The notes below the pieces were generated by a model. It did not search any database. It saw nothing but the letters and a program-made list of their open reading frames with translations, and was not told the origin of the DNA. From the NCBI GenBank assembly GCA_023393155.1, contig JAEWML010000165.1, positions 1 to 13,962 of the forward strand: 13,962 bases of DNA, read 5' to 3'. Every line of letters starts with the position of its first letter. Position 1 is the first letter of the stretch. The DNA comes from Bacillota bacterium. Its GTDB lineage: Bacteria; Bacillota; Clostridia; Oscillospirales; Oscillospiraceae. Both the position numbers and the translations under genes were made by a program. Shown piece by piece: positions 1 to 7,225 of the stretch.

Positions 1-129
1 GCACTTTACAGGCAAGGCCCGGCGCTTCACGTCACAAGGTGCAGCGCTTGACAGGCCAAGGTCCGGCGCTTCGTATGCAAGGCTTGCCGCTTCACATACA
101 AGTTCCGCCTCTTTACAGGCAAGGCCATG
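1..129. repeat. Degenerate 21-22 bp tandem repeat, six units
   Basis: Six imperfect units start near 1, 22, 44, 66, 88 and 109, with an approximate consensus gcgcttcacaggcaaggycc. The array begins at the left edge and may extend beyond it. It lies downstream of the ABC ATPase gene, and no convincing gene covers it. Both strands can be read as seven-residue repeats because the unit is close to 21 bp, but no start or ribosome site supports translation. Units are too short and have no unique spacers, so this is not a CRISPR array. Confidence 0.6.
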
Positions 130-209
130 CACGGCAAAAACGCAGGCTGCACGGCTCTTCCCCGTGCCGTTTTCCCTCGGACATCCCTTCCCTGCTCCGC
201 TTTTCTCCA

Positions 210-231
210 GGCGGGGCGGGTTCGCCCCGCC
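210..231 (-). terminator. GC-rich hairpin after the ABC operon
   Basis: A 9-bp perfect stem (ggcggggcg paired with cgccccgcc) with a 4-nt loop sits about 16 nt beyond the stop codon of the ATPase gene. There is no U-tract after it on the minus strand, so it may be a processing or stabilising hairpin, or a weak terminator. Its position at the operon end favours a 3'-end role. Confidence 0.45.
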
Positions 232-246
232 CGGAAAGCAATTGCG

Positions 247-1041
247 TCAGGAGAGCAACACCTGATCCGACTCCTCCTGCACCCCGGCCACCTCCGCAAA
301 TTTCTGCAGCAGGTCCGCCTTGGTGAGCTTTTTCTTTTCCTCGCCGGAGATGTCCAGAATAATGCGGCCCGCGTTCATCATGATGAGGCGGTTGCCGTGG
401 CGGATGGCGTCCTTCATATTGTGGGTAATCATCAGGGCGGTCAGCCCGTTTTCCTGCACGATGCGGTCGGACAGCTCCAGCACCTTCGCCGCCGTGGCGG
501 GATCCAGCGCGGCCGTGTGCTCATCCAGCAGCAGCAGCTTCGGCTTTTGCAGGGCGGCCATCAGCAGCGTCAGCGCCTGACGCTGCCCGCCGGAAAGCAG
601 GCTCACCTTCACGGTCATCCGGTCCTCCAGGCCAAGGCCCAGAATTTCCAGCCGCTCCCGGTAAAAGGCCCTCTCCTTTTTCGTCACACCCCACTTAAGG
701 CCCCGCTTCTGCCCCCGGCGATAGGCAAGGGCCAGATTCTCTTCAATCTGCATATTGGGGGCGGTACCCATCATGGGGTCCTGAAAAACCCGGCCGATAA
801 AGGGCGCTCGGCGAAACTCCGGCAGGCCGGTCACGTCCGTCCCGTCGATGAGAATACTTCCCTCATCCACAGGCCACACGCCCGCCACCGCGTTGAGCAT
901 GGTGGACTTTCCCGCGCCGTTGCCGCCGATCACGGTGACAAAATCCCCTTCGCTCAGGTGCAGGTCAAGGCCCTGAAGCGCCTTTTTTTCGTTAATGGTT
1001 CCGGGATTAAACGTCTTTGAAATATAATTGATATCAAGCAT
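247..1041 (-). CDS. ABC transporter ATP-binding protein (TrpZ-like importer ATPase)
   Basis: Cytoplasmic ATPase subunit that powers the importer encoded by the two upstream genes. All ABC motifs are visible in the 264-residue product: Walker A GGNGAGKST at 39-47, Q-loop Q87, signature LSGGQ at 149-153, Walker B LLLLDE at 169-174, D-loop LDP at 179-181 and switch His207 (ITH). Length is normal for a stand-alone importer ATPase. Its ATG overlaps the end of the permease gene by 8 bp, which suggests translational coupling and a 1:1 subunit ratio. In families with this gene order (ABC_sub_bind lipoprotein, BPD_transp_2-type permease, ATPase) the known example is the TrpXYZ tryptophan importer. The substrate here is inferred by family only. 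Confidence 0.93.
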   Translation of the reverse strand: MLDINYISKTFNPGTINEKKALQGLDLHLSEGDFVTVIGGNGAGKSTMLNAVAGVWPVDEGSILIDGTDVTGLPEFRRAPFIGRVFQDPMMGTAPNMQIEENLALAYRRGQKRGLKWGVTKKERAFYRERLEILGLGLEDRMTVKVSLLSGGQRQALTLLMAALQKPKLLLLDEHTAALDPATAAKVLELSDRIVQENGLTALMITHNMKDAIRHGNRLIMMNAGRIILDISGEEKKKLTKADLLQKFAEVAGVQEESDQVLLS

Positions 1042-2008
1042 GTTCGCTTCCCCCCTTCTCGGCGGCTCTGCCCCGGCGGCCTGCCAGTTTGAAAGAGCTT
1101 TTAGCCTGCGCCTGCAAATAGGGCACTGCCAAAAACACCGCCACGATGATGGCCGTGAACAGCTTCAGGTCGTTGGAATTCAGCTTTAGCCACAAAATCA
1201 GGGTCATCACCGCGTAGTACAGCACACCGCCCGCGATGATAAAGCCCAGCCGCACCCCGAAATTCGTTCCCTTGCGGAAAATCGCGGTACACACCACCTC
1301 GCCGATAATCACGGCGGCAAGGCCGATGACGATGGCGCCCCGGCCCATGTTCACGTCCGCAAAGCCCTGATACTGGGTCATCAGGCCCCCAGCCAGCGCC
1401 ACCAGCGCGTTGGACAGGCCAAGGCCCAATACCTTCATGGAGTCAATGTTGATGCCAAGGGCGCGGCTCATGGCGGGATTGGAGCCGGTGGCGCGGACGG
1501 CGCTGCCCTGCTCCGTGCCAAAGTACCAGTACAGCACCGCGATAAGCACCGCGGCGATGCACAGCCCCGTCAAAATCGCGGCGGGGACATGGCGGGAGGT
1601 GATAAAAATGGGGAATTTGTCCGGATTCACGGATTTGTTGGCCGCCATCCCCATAATGTGCAGATTGATGGAATACAAAGCGAACTGGGTCAGGATTCCC
1701 GCCAGAATTGCCGGGATGCCAAACCGCGTGTGGAGCAGGCCGGTGCAAAGCCCCGCCAGCATCCCGGCGAGAATCGCAGCCAGCACCGCCGCCCAGGCGG
1801 GCCAGCCCCCCAGAATCAGCATGGCGGTCACCGCGCCGCCGGTGGTGAAGGAGCCGTCCACCGTCAAATCGGCGATGTCCAGCAGACGAAAGGTGATGTA
1901 CACGCCCAGCGCCATCACGCCCCAGACAATCCCCTGCGCCACGCCGCCGGGAAGGCTTTTCAGCAAATTGACCGGGTCCAGCGAAGCAAAATATGCCGCG
2001 AGTTCCAT
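1034..2008 (-). CDS. ABC transporter permease (BPD_transp_2 type, TrpY-like)
   Basis: Membrane subunit of the importer, 324 residues and very hydrophobic, with roughly eight to nine predicted membrane spans. The N-terminal part reads GIVWGVMALGVYITFRLLD followed by a DLTVDGSF segment, which is characteristic of permeases that pair with ABC_sub_bind lipoproteins. The C-terminus is a short basic, cytoplasmic tail. The start is supported by a GAGGAG site 6 nt upstream of the ATG. The gene follows the binding-protein gene after a 139-bp spacer with two large hairpins and overlaps the ATPase start by 8 bp. Substrate is likely an amino acid such as tryptophan, by family inference; the sequence itself does not prove it. 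Confidence 0.9.
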   Translation of the reverse strand: MELAAYFASLDPVNLLKSLPGGVAQGIVWGVMALGVYITFRLLDIADLTVDGSFTTGGAVTAMLILGGWPAWAAVLAAILAGMLAGLCTGLLHTRFGIPAILAGILTQFALYSINLHIMGMAANKSVNPDKFPIFITSRHVPAAILTGLCIAAVLIAVLYWYFGTEQGSAVRATGSNPAMSRALGINIDSMKVLGLGLSNALVALAGGLMTQYQGFADVNMGRGAIVIGLAAVIIGEVVCTAIFRKGTNFGVRLGFIIAGGVLYYAVMTLILWLKLNSNDLKLFTAIIVAVFLAVPYLQAQAKSSFKLAGRRGRAAEKGGSEHA

Positions 2009-2040
2009 GGTTTTCTCCTCTTTTCAGTCATTTTCCTCGG

Positions 2041-2080
2041 CAGCAGGGGAATGGGGCGTCGACACCCCATTCCTCCGCTG
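2041..2080 (-). other. Long intergenic hairpin between binding-protein and permease genes
   Basis: A 40-nt near-perfect dyad: a 16-position stem with one mismatch and one wobble, around a palindromic gtcgac core. No U-tract follows on the minus strand. Such structures between a binding-protein gene and its permease commonly protect the upstream mRNA from 3' decay and raise binding-protein levels. That role is inferred here. Confidence 0.55.
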
Positions 2081-2081
2081 T

Positions 2082-2131
2082 CGATTCCCCGCCCGGAGGC
2101 AAAGGCCCTTGCGCCCGGGCGGGAAAATCGG
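2082..2131 (-). other. Second intergenic hairpin just after the binding-protein gene
   Basis: The arms cgattccccgcccgg and cccgggcgggaaaatcg pair with one bulge around a loop of about 18 nt. It lies 17 nt beyond the lipoprotein stop codon, immediately before the 2041-2080 hairpin in transcript order. No U-tract follows, so partial termination or mRNA stabilisation is more likely than full termination. Confidence 0.5.
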
Positions 2132-2147
2132 CAGATACAGGACTTTT

Positions 2148-3152
2148 TTAGCCCTCGATGGCGGTATACCCGTCGGGGATGGTAATGCCCAGCGCCTCCG
2201 CGCGGTCCGCGTCATACTTCTTCACGGGGCTGGGATAATACTCGATGGGCATGGAGGCGATATCACTCTCGCCGGTGAGAATCTTCACGGCCATCTCGCC
2301 GGTGGTGCGACCCAGCTCATAGTAGTCGATAGAGAGGGTGGCAATACCGCAGCCCTTGCAGATACCCTCCTCGCCGGCGATGATGGGCACGCCCGCAGGC
2401 TGGGCCACGTTGTTGATGGCCTCGGTGCAGCTTGCGGCGGTGTTGTCGGTGGGGATGTAAAGAACGTCGCTCTCGTTGCAGGCGGTGGTGGTGACGGCGG
2501 CCACGTCGTTGGAGTCCGCAAAGGTATAAGTATTCACCGTAAGGCCCGCCTTTTCAAGCTCCGCCTTCACCACTTCGGCCTGATAGACGGAGTTAGGCTC
2601 ACCGGAGCAGTACAGAATGCCGACGGTTTTGGCACCCGGCACCAGCTCGGTGACCATGGCGGCCTGCTGGTCCAGCGGGGGCAGGTCGGAGGTGCCGGAG
2701 ATGTTGCCGCCCACGGTGCCGTTAAAATTGTCGATGCTCAAGGCCACGCCGTACTCGGTGACAGAGGTGCCCAGAATGGGAATTTCGCTGGTGGCGGAGG
2801 CCGCCGCCTGAAGGGCGGGGGTTGCGTTTGCCATAATCAGGTCCACGTCGGAGGAAACCATCTGGGTGGCCATGGTGGAGCAGGTGGCGGAGTCGTTGGC
2901 GGCGTTCTGCACGTTAATCGTTACCTGATCGCCCAGTTTCTCCTTCAAAACGTCCTGAAAGCCCTGCGTGGCGGCGTCCAGCGCAGGGTGCTGCACCAAC
3001 TGGATCACACCCACCTGATAAACCTTTTCGCCACCGGAAGCAGCGGCCGAGCCGGATGCGGAGCCGGAAGCGGCGGGAGCGGTCTGGCCGCAGGCGGCAA
3101 GGCCCAGCGCCATGGCGCAGGCCAGCGCAAGAGAGAACAGCTTTTTTTTCAT
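2148..3152 (-). CDS. ABC transporter substrate-binding lipoprotein (ABC_sub_bind family, TrpX-like)
   Basis: Extracytoplasmic solute-binding lipoprotein of 334 residues. A signal peptide MKKKLFSLALACAMALGLAAC ends in a lipobox (LAAC, modified Cys21). A Ser/Ala/Gly-rich tether covers about 22-42, and the two-lobed binding domain starts at VYQVGVIQLVQHPALDAA, a typical ABC_sub_bind N-terminus. Later segments such as TVGILYCSGEPNS and the D-Y-Y-E-L-G-R-T-T-G stretch near the C-terminus also fit this family. The ATG has an AAAGGAAG site about 9 nt upstream. It is the first gene of the importer operon and lies behind a leader with an intrinsic terminator. Relatives bind tryptophan or other aromatic amino acids (streptococcal TrpX); specificity here is inferred. 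Confidence 0.92.
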   Translation of the reverse strand: MKKKLFSLALACAMALGLAACGQTAPAASGSASGSAAASGGEKVYQVGVIQLVQHPALDAATQGFQDVLKEKLGDQVTINVQNAANDSATCSTMATQMVSSDVDLIMANATPALQAAASATSEIPILGTSVTEYGVALSIDNFNGTVGGNISGTSDLPPLDQQAAMVTELVPGAKTVGILYCSGEPNSVYQAEVVKAELEKAGLTVNTYTFADSNDVAAVTTTACNESDVLYIPTDNTAASCTEAINNVAQPAGVPIIAGEEGICKGCGIATLSIDYYELGRTTGEMAVKILTGESDIASMPIEYYPSPVKKYDADRAEALGITIPDGYTAIEG

Positions 3153-3216
3153 ACGAAATACTTCCTTTCATCTCAAAGACAAATCGATTTGAAGCCCAAA
3201 GCGGGCCCCAAAGCTA

Positions 3217-3248
3217 TAAAAAACGGCCCCGTCCAAAGGACGGAGCCG
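3217..3248 (-). terminator. Intrinsic terminator in the leader of the ABC operon (attenuator)
   Basis: On the minus strand an 11-bp stem (ggctccgtcc pairing with ggacggggcc, with one G-U) and a 3-nt loop is followed at once by six U residues. It is located about 65 nt before the first structural gene and about 210 nt after the predicted start site. A full terminator between a promoter and its operon implies conditional read-through. Confidence 0.85.
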
Positions 3249-3279
3249 CCTTCCATACAAAAAAGCAAAACTCAGTCTT

Positions 3280-3378
3280 TTAGGCATTTTCCCACTTTAG
3301 AGCAGTGCAATAACGGCCCGCAAAGCGGACCTTGGTAAAGTAGCGGAAGGAGACGCAGGCAATCAAATTTCTGTTCAT
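3280..3378 (-). CDS. Candidate leader peptide upstream of the ABC operon (32 aa)
   Basis: A 32-codon frame starts at the ATG at 3376-3378 with a very strong ribosome site, AGGAAGGAG, 9 nt upstream, and ends with TAA about 32 nt before the intrinsic terminator. A longer frame upstream of this ATG exists but has no comparable ribosome site and overlaps the promoter. The peptide is rich in aromatic and basic residues (F11, Y13, F14, F19, Y23, W29; R12, R18, R22). The only Trp codon lies four codons before the stop, in the segment ALKWENA. A leader peptide whose translation controls the terminator would fit an aromatic amino-acid importer. The single Trp codon is weaker than in classical trp leaders, so peptide-sensing stalling or control by overall translation are alternatives. 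Confidence 0.6.
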   Translation of the reverse strand: MNRNLIACVSFRYFTKVRFAGRYCTALKWENA

Positions 3379-3432
3379 GAGATCGCGCTCCTTCCTGCCG
3401 TCTACCGGCCTGACACTCTGAATTTCTTTTAC

Positions 3433-3461
3433 AGTATATAGCTTTAAACAGCTAAATTCAA
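3433..3461 (-). promoter_or_regulatory. Sigma-A-type promoter of the ABC operon leader
   Basis: On the minus strand TTGAAT (3461-3456) and TATACT (3438-3433) are separated by exactly 17 bp. It is placed about 55 bp upstream of the leader-peptide ATG in an AT-rich region. A start near 3427 gives a leader of roughly 210 nt up to the terminator. Confidence 0.75.
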
Positions 3462-3544
3462 TTGTCATTTTATATAAAATAGGTCAAATAATTTTTTTAT
3501 ATTTTTACGAATTTAAAAAAACGCCGGGAAATTTCCGCTCCTCG

Positions 3545-3573
3545 TTGACAAGTCGGCCGGAATGCGATATAAG
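3545..3573 (+). promoter_or_regulatory. Sigma-A-type promoter of pyrG
   Basis: Perfect TTGACA at 3545-3550, a 17-bp spacer, then TATAAG at 3568-3573. It is divergent from the ABC leader promoter, with about 85 bp between the two -35 boxes. The transcript would start near 3580, leaving a 5' leader of about 235 nt before pyrG. Confidence 0.75.
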
Positions 3574-3579
3574 TATAAC

Positions 3580-3765
3580 GTATTTTTTACAGCGCGCCCC
3601 GTCGGGCGGAGCGCCCCGCTCCGCCATCTCGGAGCAGCGATCCGCGGCGGGAAGACGCATGTGGACCCGCCCTGAAAATCAAAGACCGCAGACCGTGGAT
3701 TGCGCTGAAGCCCTTGTAAACCGGGGCCCCTTCACCGCAAGCTGTCCACGGTATTTTTATTTTTT
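3580..3765 (+). ncRNA. Structured 5' leader of pyrG ending in a terminator-like hairpin
   Basis: The untranslated leader contains a perfect 8-bp hairpin at 3605-3625 (ggcggagc/gctccgcc, 5-nt loop) and a ggcggg/cccgcc pairing near 3650-3672. It ends in a long imperfect hairpin whose outer arms accgtgga (3692-3699) and tccacggt (3745-3752) are perfect. This is followed by a tract with eleven U residues (3753-3765). I recognise no known riboswitch: T-box, ykkC and 6S signatures are absent. It could be an attenuated pyrG leader or a separate small RNA of about 180 nt. Confidence 0.5.
3692..3765 (+). terminator. Terminator-like hairpin upstream of pyrG
   Basis: The outer 8-bp stem accgtgga/tccacggt continues, after a bulge, as ttgcg/cgcaa and gaag/cttc pairs, and is followed by atttttatttttt. 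It ends about 52 nt before the pyrG start codon. With the promoter upstream, this predicts that pyrG expression depends on read-through. Confidence 0.65.
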
Positions 3766-3816
3766 AGGCGGGAAGACGGCAAAACGGAACAATCGGAAAG
3801 GAACAGGTGAACGGCT

Positions 3817-5418
3817 ATGGCGACAAAATTTGTATTTGTGACCGGCGGTGTGGTGTCGGGCCTTGGGAAGGGCATCTGCGCCGCGTCCCTGGGGCGGCTT
3901 TTGAAGCAGCGGGGCGTGCGGGTGCGAAACCAGAAATTTGACCCCTATATCAATGTGGACCCCGGCACCATGAGCCCCTATCAGCACGGCGAGGTCTTCG
4001 TCACAGACGACGGAGCAGAGACGGATCTGGACCTGGGCCACTACGAGCGGTTTGTGGATGAGACACTCACGGGGAACGCCTCTGTCTCCTCCGGCAAAAT
4101 CTATTGGTCCGTTTTAAACCGGGAGCGCCGGGGAGACTATCTGGGCGCCACGGTGCAGATCATCCCCCACATCACCGACGAAATCAAGGCCCGCATCTAC
4201 GCCATGGCCGACGAGGAGGTGGACGTGGTCATCTGCGAAATCGGCGGCACCGTGGGCGACATTGAGTCCCAGCCCTTTCTGGAGGCCATCCGTCAGGTGG
4301 CCGCGGAGCAGCCCCAGGGCAGCGTGGTGTTCATCCATGTACCTCTCATCGTTCAGATTCCCGGCAGCGGCGAGCTGAAGAGCAAGCCCACCCAGCACTC
4401 CGTCAAGGAGCTTTTGTCTTTGGGCATTCAGCCGGACATTCTGGTGTGCCGGAGCGACACGCCCATCAGCGACGACATGCGCCGGAAAATTGCCCTGTTC
4501 TGCAACGTAAGCCCCGACTGTGTGATTCAAAACGCCACGGCCCAGACGCTGTATGAGGTCCCCCTGCTGCTTCAGAAGGAGGGGCTGGACGAGGCGGTGT
4601 GCCGCCGCCTGGGGCTGATTACGCCCCAGCCCGACCTGCGGGAGTGGGCCGCCATGGTCCGGCAGGAAAAGGCCGCCAAGCGGCGGGTGGAAATTGCGCT
4701 GGTGGGGAAATATACCCAGCTTCACGATGCGTATCTCTCCGTTGTGGAATCTTTGAACCACGCGGGTATCGCAAATAGCGCGGTGGTGGATATCCGCTGG
4801 ATTGACTCCGAGACGGTGACAGAGGAAAACGCGCCGGAAATTCTGGCGGGCTGCGCAGGGGTTTTGGTACCCGGCGGCTTTGGCGACCGGGGGATTGAGG
4901 GAATGATTGCCGCCGTGCGGTACGCCCGGGAGAACGCCGTACCCTTCTTCGGCATCTGCCTTGGGATGCAGATGGCGGTCATCGAATTTGCCCGCCATGT
5001 TCTGGGGAAAGCCGACGCCAACTCCTCCGAGTTTTCAGAAACCACGTCCTATCCCGTCATTGCGCTGATGCCCGATCAGGTGAACGTGACGGAAAAGGGC
5101 GGCACCATGCGCCTTGGAAAATACCCCTGTGTGCTGACGGCGGGAACCCGCAGCCACGAGTTGTACGGCACAGAGGAGATTTCGGAGCGCCACCGGCACC
5201 GGTATGAGTTCAACAACGCCTGCCGCGCGGAGCTGGAAGCCCAAGGTATGAAGCTGGCGGGCCTGTCCCCCGACGGCAGGCTGGTGGAAATTGTGGAACT
5301 TCCCGAGCACCCCTGGTTTGTGGGCGCCCAATTCCACCCGGAGTTTAAGAGCCGGCCCGACCGGCCCCATCCCCTGTTTTACGGCTTTGTGCAGGCCGCC
5401 GTGAAGCAACAGGTTTAA
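3817..5418 (+). CDS. pyrG: CTP synthase
   Basis: Converts UTP to CTP with ATP and glutamine, the last step of pyrimidine nucleotide synthesis. The 533-residue length is typical. The N-terminal synthetase domain shows the ATP loop [10 protein letters not shown] (10-19), [20 protein letters not shown] (40-59), the diagnostic [15 protein letters not shown] (65-79) and [12 protein letters not shown]. The C-terminal class I glutamine amidotransferase domain has PGGFGDRG, nucleophile Cys381 in FFGICLGMQ, and the His507/Glu509 pair in QFHPE, so both activities look intact. Start: ATG with an aggtga site 6 nt upstream. It has its own promoter and a long structured leader with a terminator-like hairpin, which suggests attenuation. 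An M24 peptidase gene follows after 57 bp. Confidence 0.97.
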   Translation: MATKFVFVTGGVVSGLGKGICAASLGRLLKQRGVRVRNQKFDPYINVDPGTMSPYQHGEVFVTDDGAETDLDLGHYERFVDETLTGNASVSSGKIYWSVLNRERRGDYLGATVQIIPHITDEIKARIYAMADEEVDVVICEIGGTVGDIESQPFLEAIRQVAAEQPQGSVVFIHVPLIVQIPGSGELKSKPTQHSVKELLSLGIQPDILVCRSDTPISDDMRRKIALFCNVSPDCVIQNATAQTLYEVPLLLQKEGLDEAVCRRLGLITPQPDLREWAAMVRQEKAAKRRVEIALVGKYTQLHDAYLSVVESLNHAGIANSAVVDIRWIDSETVTEENAPEILAGCAGVLVPGGFGDRGIEGMIAAVRYARENAVPFFGICLGMQMAVIEFARHVLGKADANSSEFSETTSYPVIALMPDQVNVTEKGGTMRLGKYPCVLTAGTRSHELYGTEEISERHRHRYEFNNACRAELEAQGMKLAGLSPDGRLVEIVELPEHPWFVGAQFHPEFKSRPDRPHPLFYGFVQAAVKQQV

Positions 5419-5475
5419 GGCCCGCTTACAGGCGGAGCAAAAACGCTGCCCGCAGGCATGAAAGGAAGGATTTTT

Positions 5476-6549
5476 ATGAATCATTTCAGCCGGATTGCAC
5501 AGGCGCTGGAGGCCCGGGGACTGGACGCCATGCTGCTCACCGGAGAGGCCAACCGGTTTTACGCCTCGGGCTTCCGCTCCTCCGGAACGGATGGTGCGGC
5601 CCTTGTAACCAAGGGGCACACCTACTATTTTACCGACGCGCGCTATACCGAGGCGGCTGCGCGGGTTGTGGAGCACGCCGAAATCCGGGAGGTTCGGCCC
5701 GGCCGGAGCTACACAGCCTTGATTAACGAGGCCCTTGCGGAGCAGGGCGTGAACATTGTTGGCTTTGAAGACGCGTATATGACCGTGGCGGACTATGAGG
5801 GTTTTCGCAAGGCCCTTCGCTGCGAGCTGGTTCCGGCGGCGGACCTGCTGGCGAACCTGCGCCGGGTGAAGGACGACGAGGAGCAATCGGCGCTGATATC
5901 CGCTCAGCGTATTGCAGAGCGGGCGCTGGAGGACATTCTGAAGGAAATCCGCCCCGGCAAAACGGAGAAGGAAATTGCCGCCCGACTCCAGTATCTCATG
6001 CTGCACTATGGCGCGGAGGACATGTCCTTCGACCCCATCGTGGTGTCCGGCCCCAACGGGAGCCTGCCCCACGGGGCCCCCAGTCTCCGGGAAATTCAAA
6101 GCGGCGAATTTGTCACCATGGACTTCGGCTGTATCTTCCGGGGATACTGCTCCGACATGACCCGCACCGTGGCGGTGGGCTCTGTGTCTGAGGAGATGCG
6201 CCGGGTGTACGAAACCGTGCTTGCCGCCCAGAGGGCGGGAATTGCCGCCGCAGCGGCGGGTGTAACGGGAAGGGCCGTGGACGGCGCGGCGCGGCAGGTC
6301 ATTGAGGACGCGGGCTACGGCGACTATTTCAGCCACAGCTTCGGCCATGGCGTGGGGGTGGAGATTCACGAGTCTCCCAACGCCTCCGCCCGGAATGAGG
6401 AGCCTTTGCCCGCCGGGGCGGTCATCTCGGCGGAGCCGGGGATTTATCTGCCGGGACGGCTGGGCGTGCGCATCGAAGATGTGATTATTTTGAAAGACGG
6501 CGGCTGCACGGACATCACCCACGCGCCCAAGGAGCTGCTTGTCCTGTAA
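5476..6549 (+). CDS. M24 family aminopeptidase (Xaa-Pro aminopeptidase type)
   Basis: Cytoplasmic metallopeptidase that removes N-terminal residues before proline. The product is 357 residues from the ATG at 5476. This start is chosen because the strong AAAGGAAGGA site (5460-5469) sits 6 nt before it; an ATG 18 bp further upstream would overlap that site. An N-terminal creatinase-like domain (about 1-125) is followed by the pita-bread catalytic domain. All five metal ligands are visible: D216 (MDFG), D227 (SDMTR), H291 (FGHGVG), E320 (AEPGIY) and E334 (RIED), with the supporting His199 (LPHG) and His298. It could be named pepP or pepQ; the sequence fits the short Firmicutes Xaa-Pro peptidases. 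Probably co-transcribed with pyrG. No clear terminator follows, perhaps because of the insertion downstream. Confidence 0.92.
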   Translation: MNHFSRIAQALEARGLDAMLLTGEANRFYASGFRSSGTDGAALVTKGHTYYFTDARYTEAAARVVEHAEIREVRPGRSYTALINEALAEQGVNIVGFEDAYMTVADYEGFRKALRCELVPAADLLANLRRVKDDEEQSALISAQRIAERALEDILKEIRPGKTEKEIAARLQYLMLHYGAEDMSFDPIVVSGPNGSLPHGAPSLREIQSGEFVTMDFGCIFRGYCSDMTRTVAVGSVSEEMRRVYETVLAAQRAGIAAAAAGVTGRAVDGAARQVIEDAGYGDYFSHSFGHGVGVEIHESPNASARNEEPLPAGAVISAEPGIYLPGRLGVRIEDVIILKDGGCTDITHAPKELLVL

Positions 6550-6605
6550 CGGCCCTCTCCCTGTCAAGTCCCATGCCGCAGACTCTTTCAGGGCGTTGAC
6601 ACAAA

Positions 6606-6646
6606 AAAACACGGACGCCAAACGTTCCCTGCCAATAAGAATGTTT
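6606..6646 (+). repeat. Left copy of the 41-bp inverted repeat
   Basis: The first 14 bases (aaaacacggacgcc) are identical to the reverse complement of 10823-10836. A 13-base stretch then differs, and the next 14 (caataagaatgttt) match the reverse complement of 10796-10809 at 13 of 14 positions with the same spacing. It starts 57 bp after the M24 peptidase stop. Confidence 0.65.
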
Positions 6647-6658
6647 TTAGTTTTTGAA

Positions 6659-6691
6659 ATTTGCCGTAGGATATTAAGTCCTACGGCAAAT
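6659..6691. terminator. Perfect 13-bp hairpin between peptidase and recombinase remnant
   Basis: atttgccgtagga and its exact complement flank a 7-nt loop. It lies 8 bp beyond the stop codon of the minus-strand recombinase stump. Neither side has a clear U-tract. It may end the recombinase transcript or be part of the element end where the recombinase binds. Confidence 0.45.
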
Positions 6692-6699
6692 CTCTTGCC

Positions 6700-7225
6700 C
6701 TAAACCTTGCCTGCAAAATTAAAGTAGACATTAACCTGTTGAGTAGAGTTTTTCTTTTTCCATGGCTCGGAACGCTCATGTACCACAATCTTCTCGACAA
6801 ACTCACGCACGATTTCAGACGTGAGCTTCTGGATATCGGTGTATCTGTCCACAATCACCATGAAGCGGTCAGCATTCAGCATGGTGTCCTTTCCAGAGCG
6901 TATTTCCTGCTCCAGCTTGCCAAAACGCTGGGTGAGTTCCTGTCTCTCCGTTTCATAGTTTCCAGTCAATGCCTTAAACTGCGTCTCAGACAGGTTTTCC
7001 AGTGCCAGCTGTTCAAAAGCCTTTTGCAGCAGCTTATCCAAATCCACAAGACGTTTCTGCGCTTTTTCCAATTCCCGTGCCTTAGAGGAAATCTCCCGCT
7101 TTAGCTGGCTTTGGTGCTTATCCATCGCCCGTTGCAGGAATTGCTCCGTATGCTTCTTGGCTTCCGCTGTCCCGCCGAATTTCCGCCAGCACAATCTGGT
7201 GCAGTGACATGACCTTGATGGTGTG
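6700..7225 (-). pseudogene. C-terminal stump of a large serine recombinase (TnpX-like)
   Basis: The last 155 or so residues of a large site-specific serine recombinase with the DUF4368-type C-terminus. A coiled-coil stretch (KREISSKARELEKAQKRL, then a Q/E-rich helix) is followed by the hallmark ending VEKIVVHERSEPWKKK and VNVYFNFAGKV. The catalytic N-terminal domain is absent, so it is inactive. Just upstream the homologous sequence continues in another frame (HTIKVMSLHQIVLAEIRR, 7225-7172), so there is a small frameshift near 7171 as well as the truncation. Homology stops at about 7225, where a surface-protein gene starts on the other strand. This enzyme normally excises and integrates Tn4451-like elements and lies near an element end, as here. 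Confidence 0.8.

Noticed and set aside
1..129. Possible CRISPR array
   Set aside because: Units are contiguous and degenerate, with no unique spacers and no cas genes nearby.
127..1020. Long plus-strand frame opposite the ABC ATPase gene
   Set aside because: It is antisense to a gene with complete ABC motifs. High GC produces such open shadows in this window, as also opposite pyrG, pta and the permease.
3580..3760. pyrG leader as 6S RNA or SRP RNA
   Set aside because: The 5' and 3' ends do not form the long closing stem of 6S RNA, and the SRP core motif is absent.
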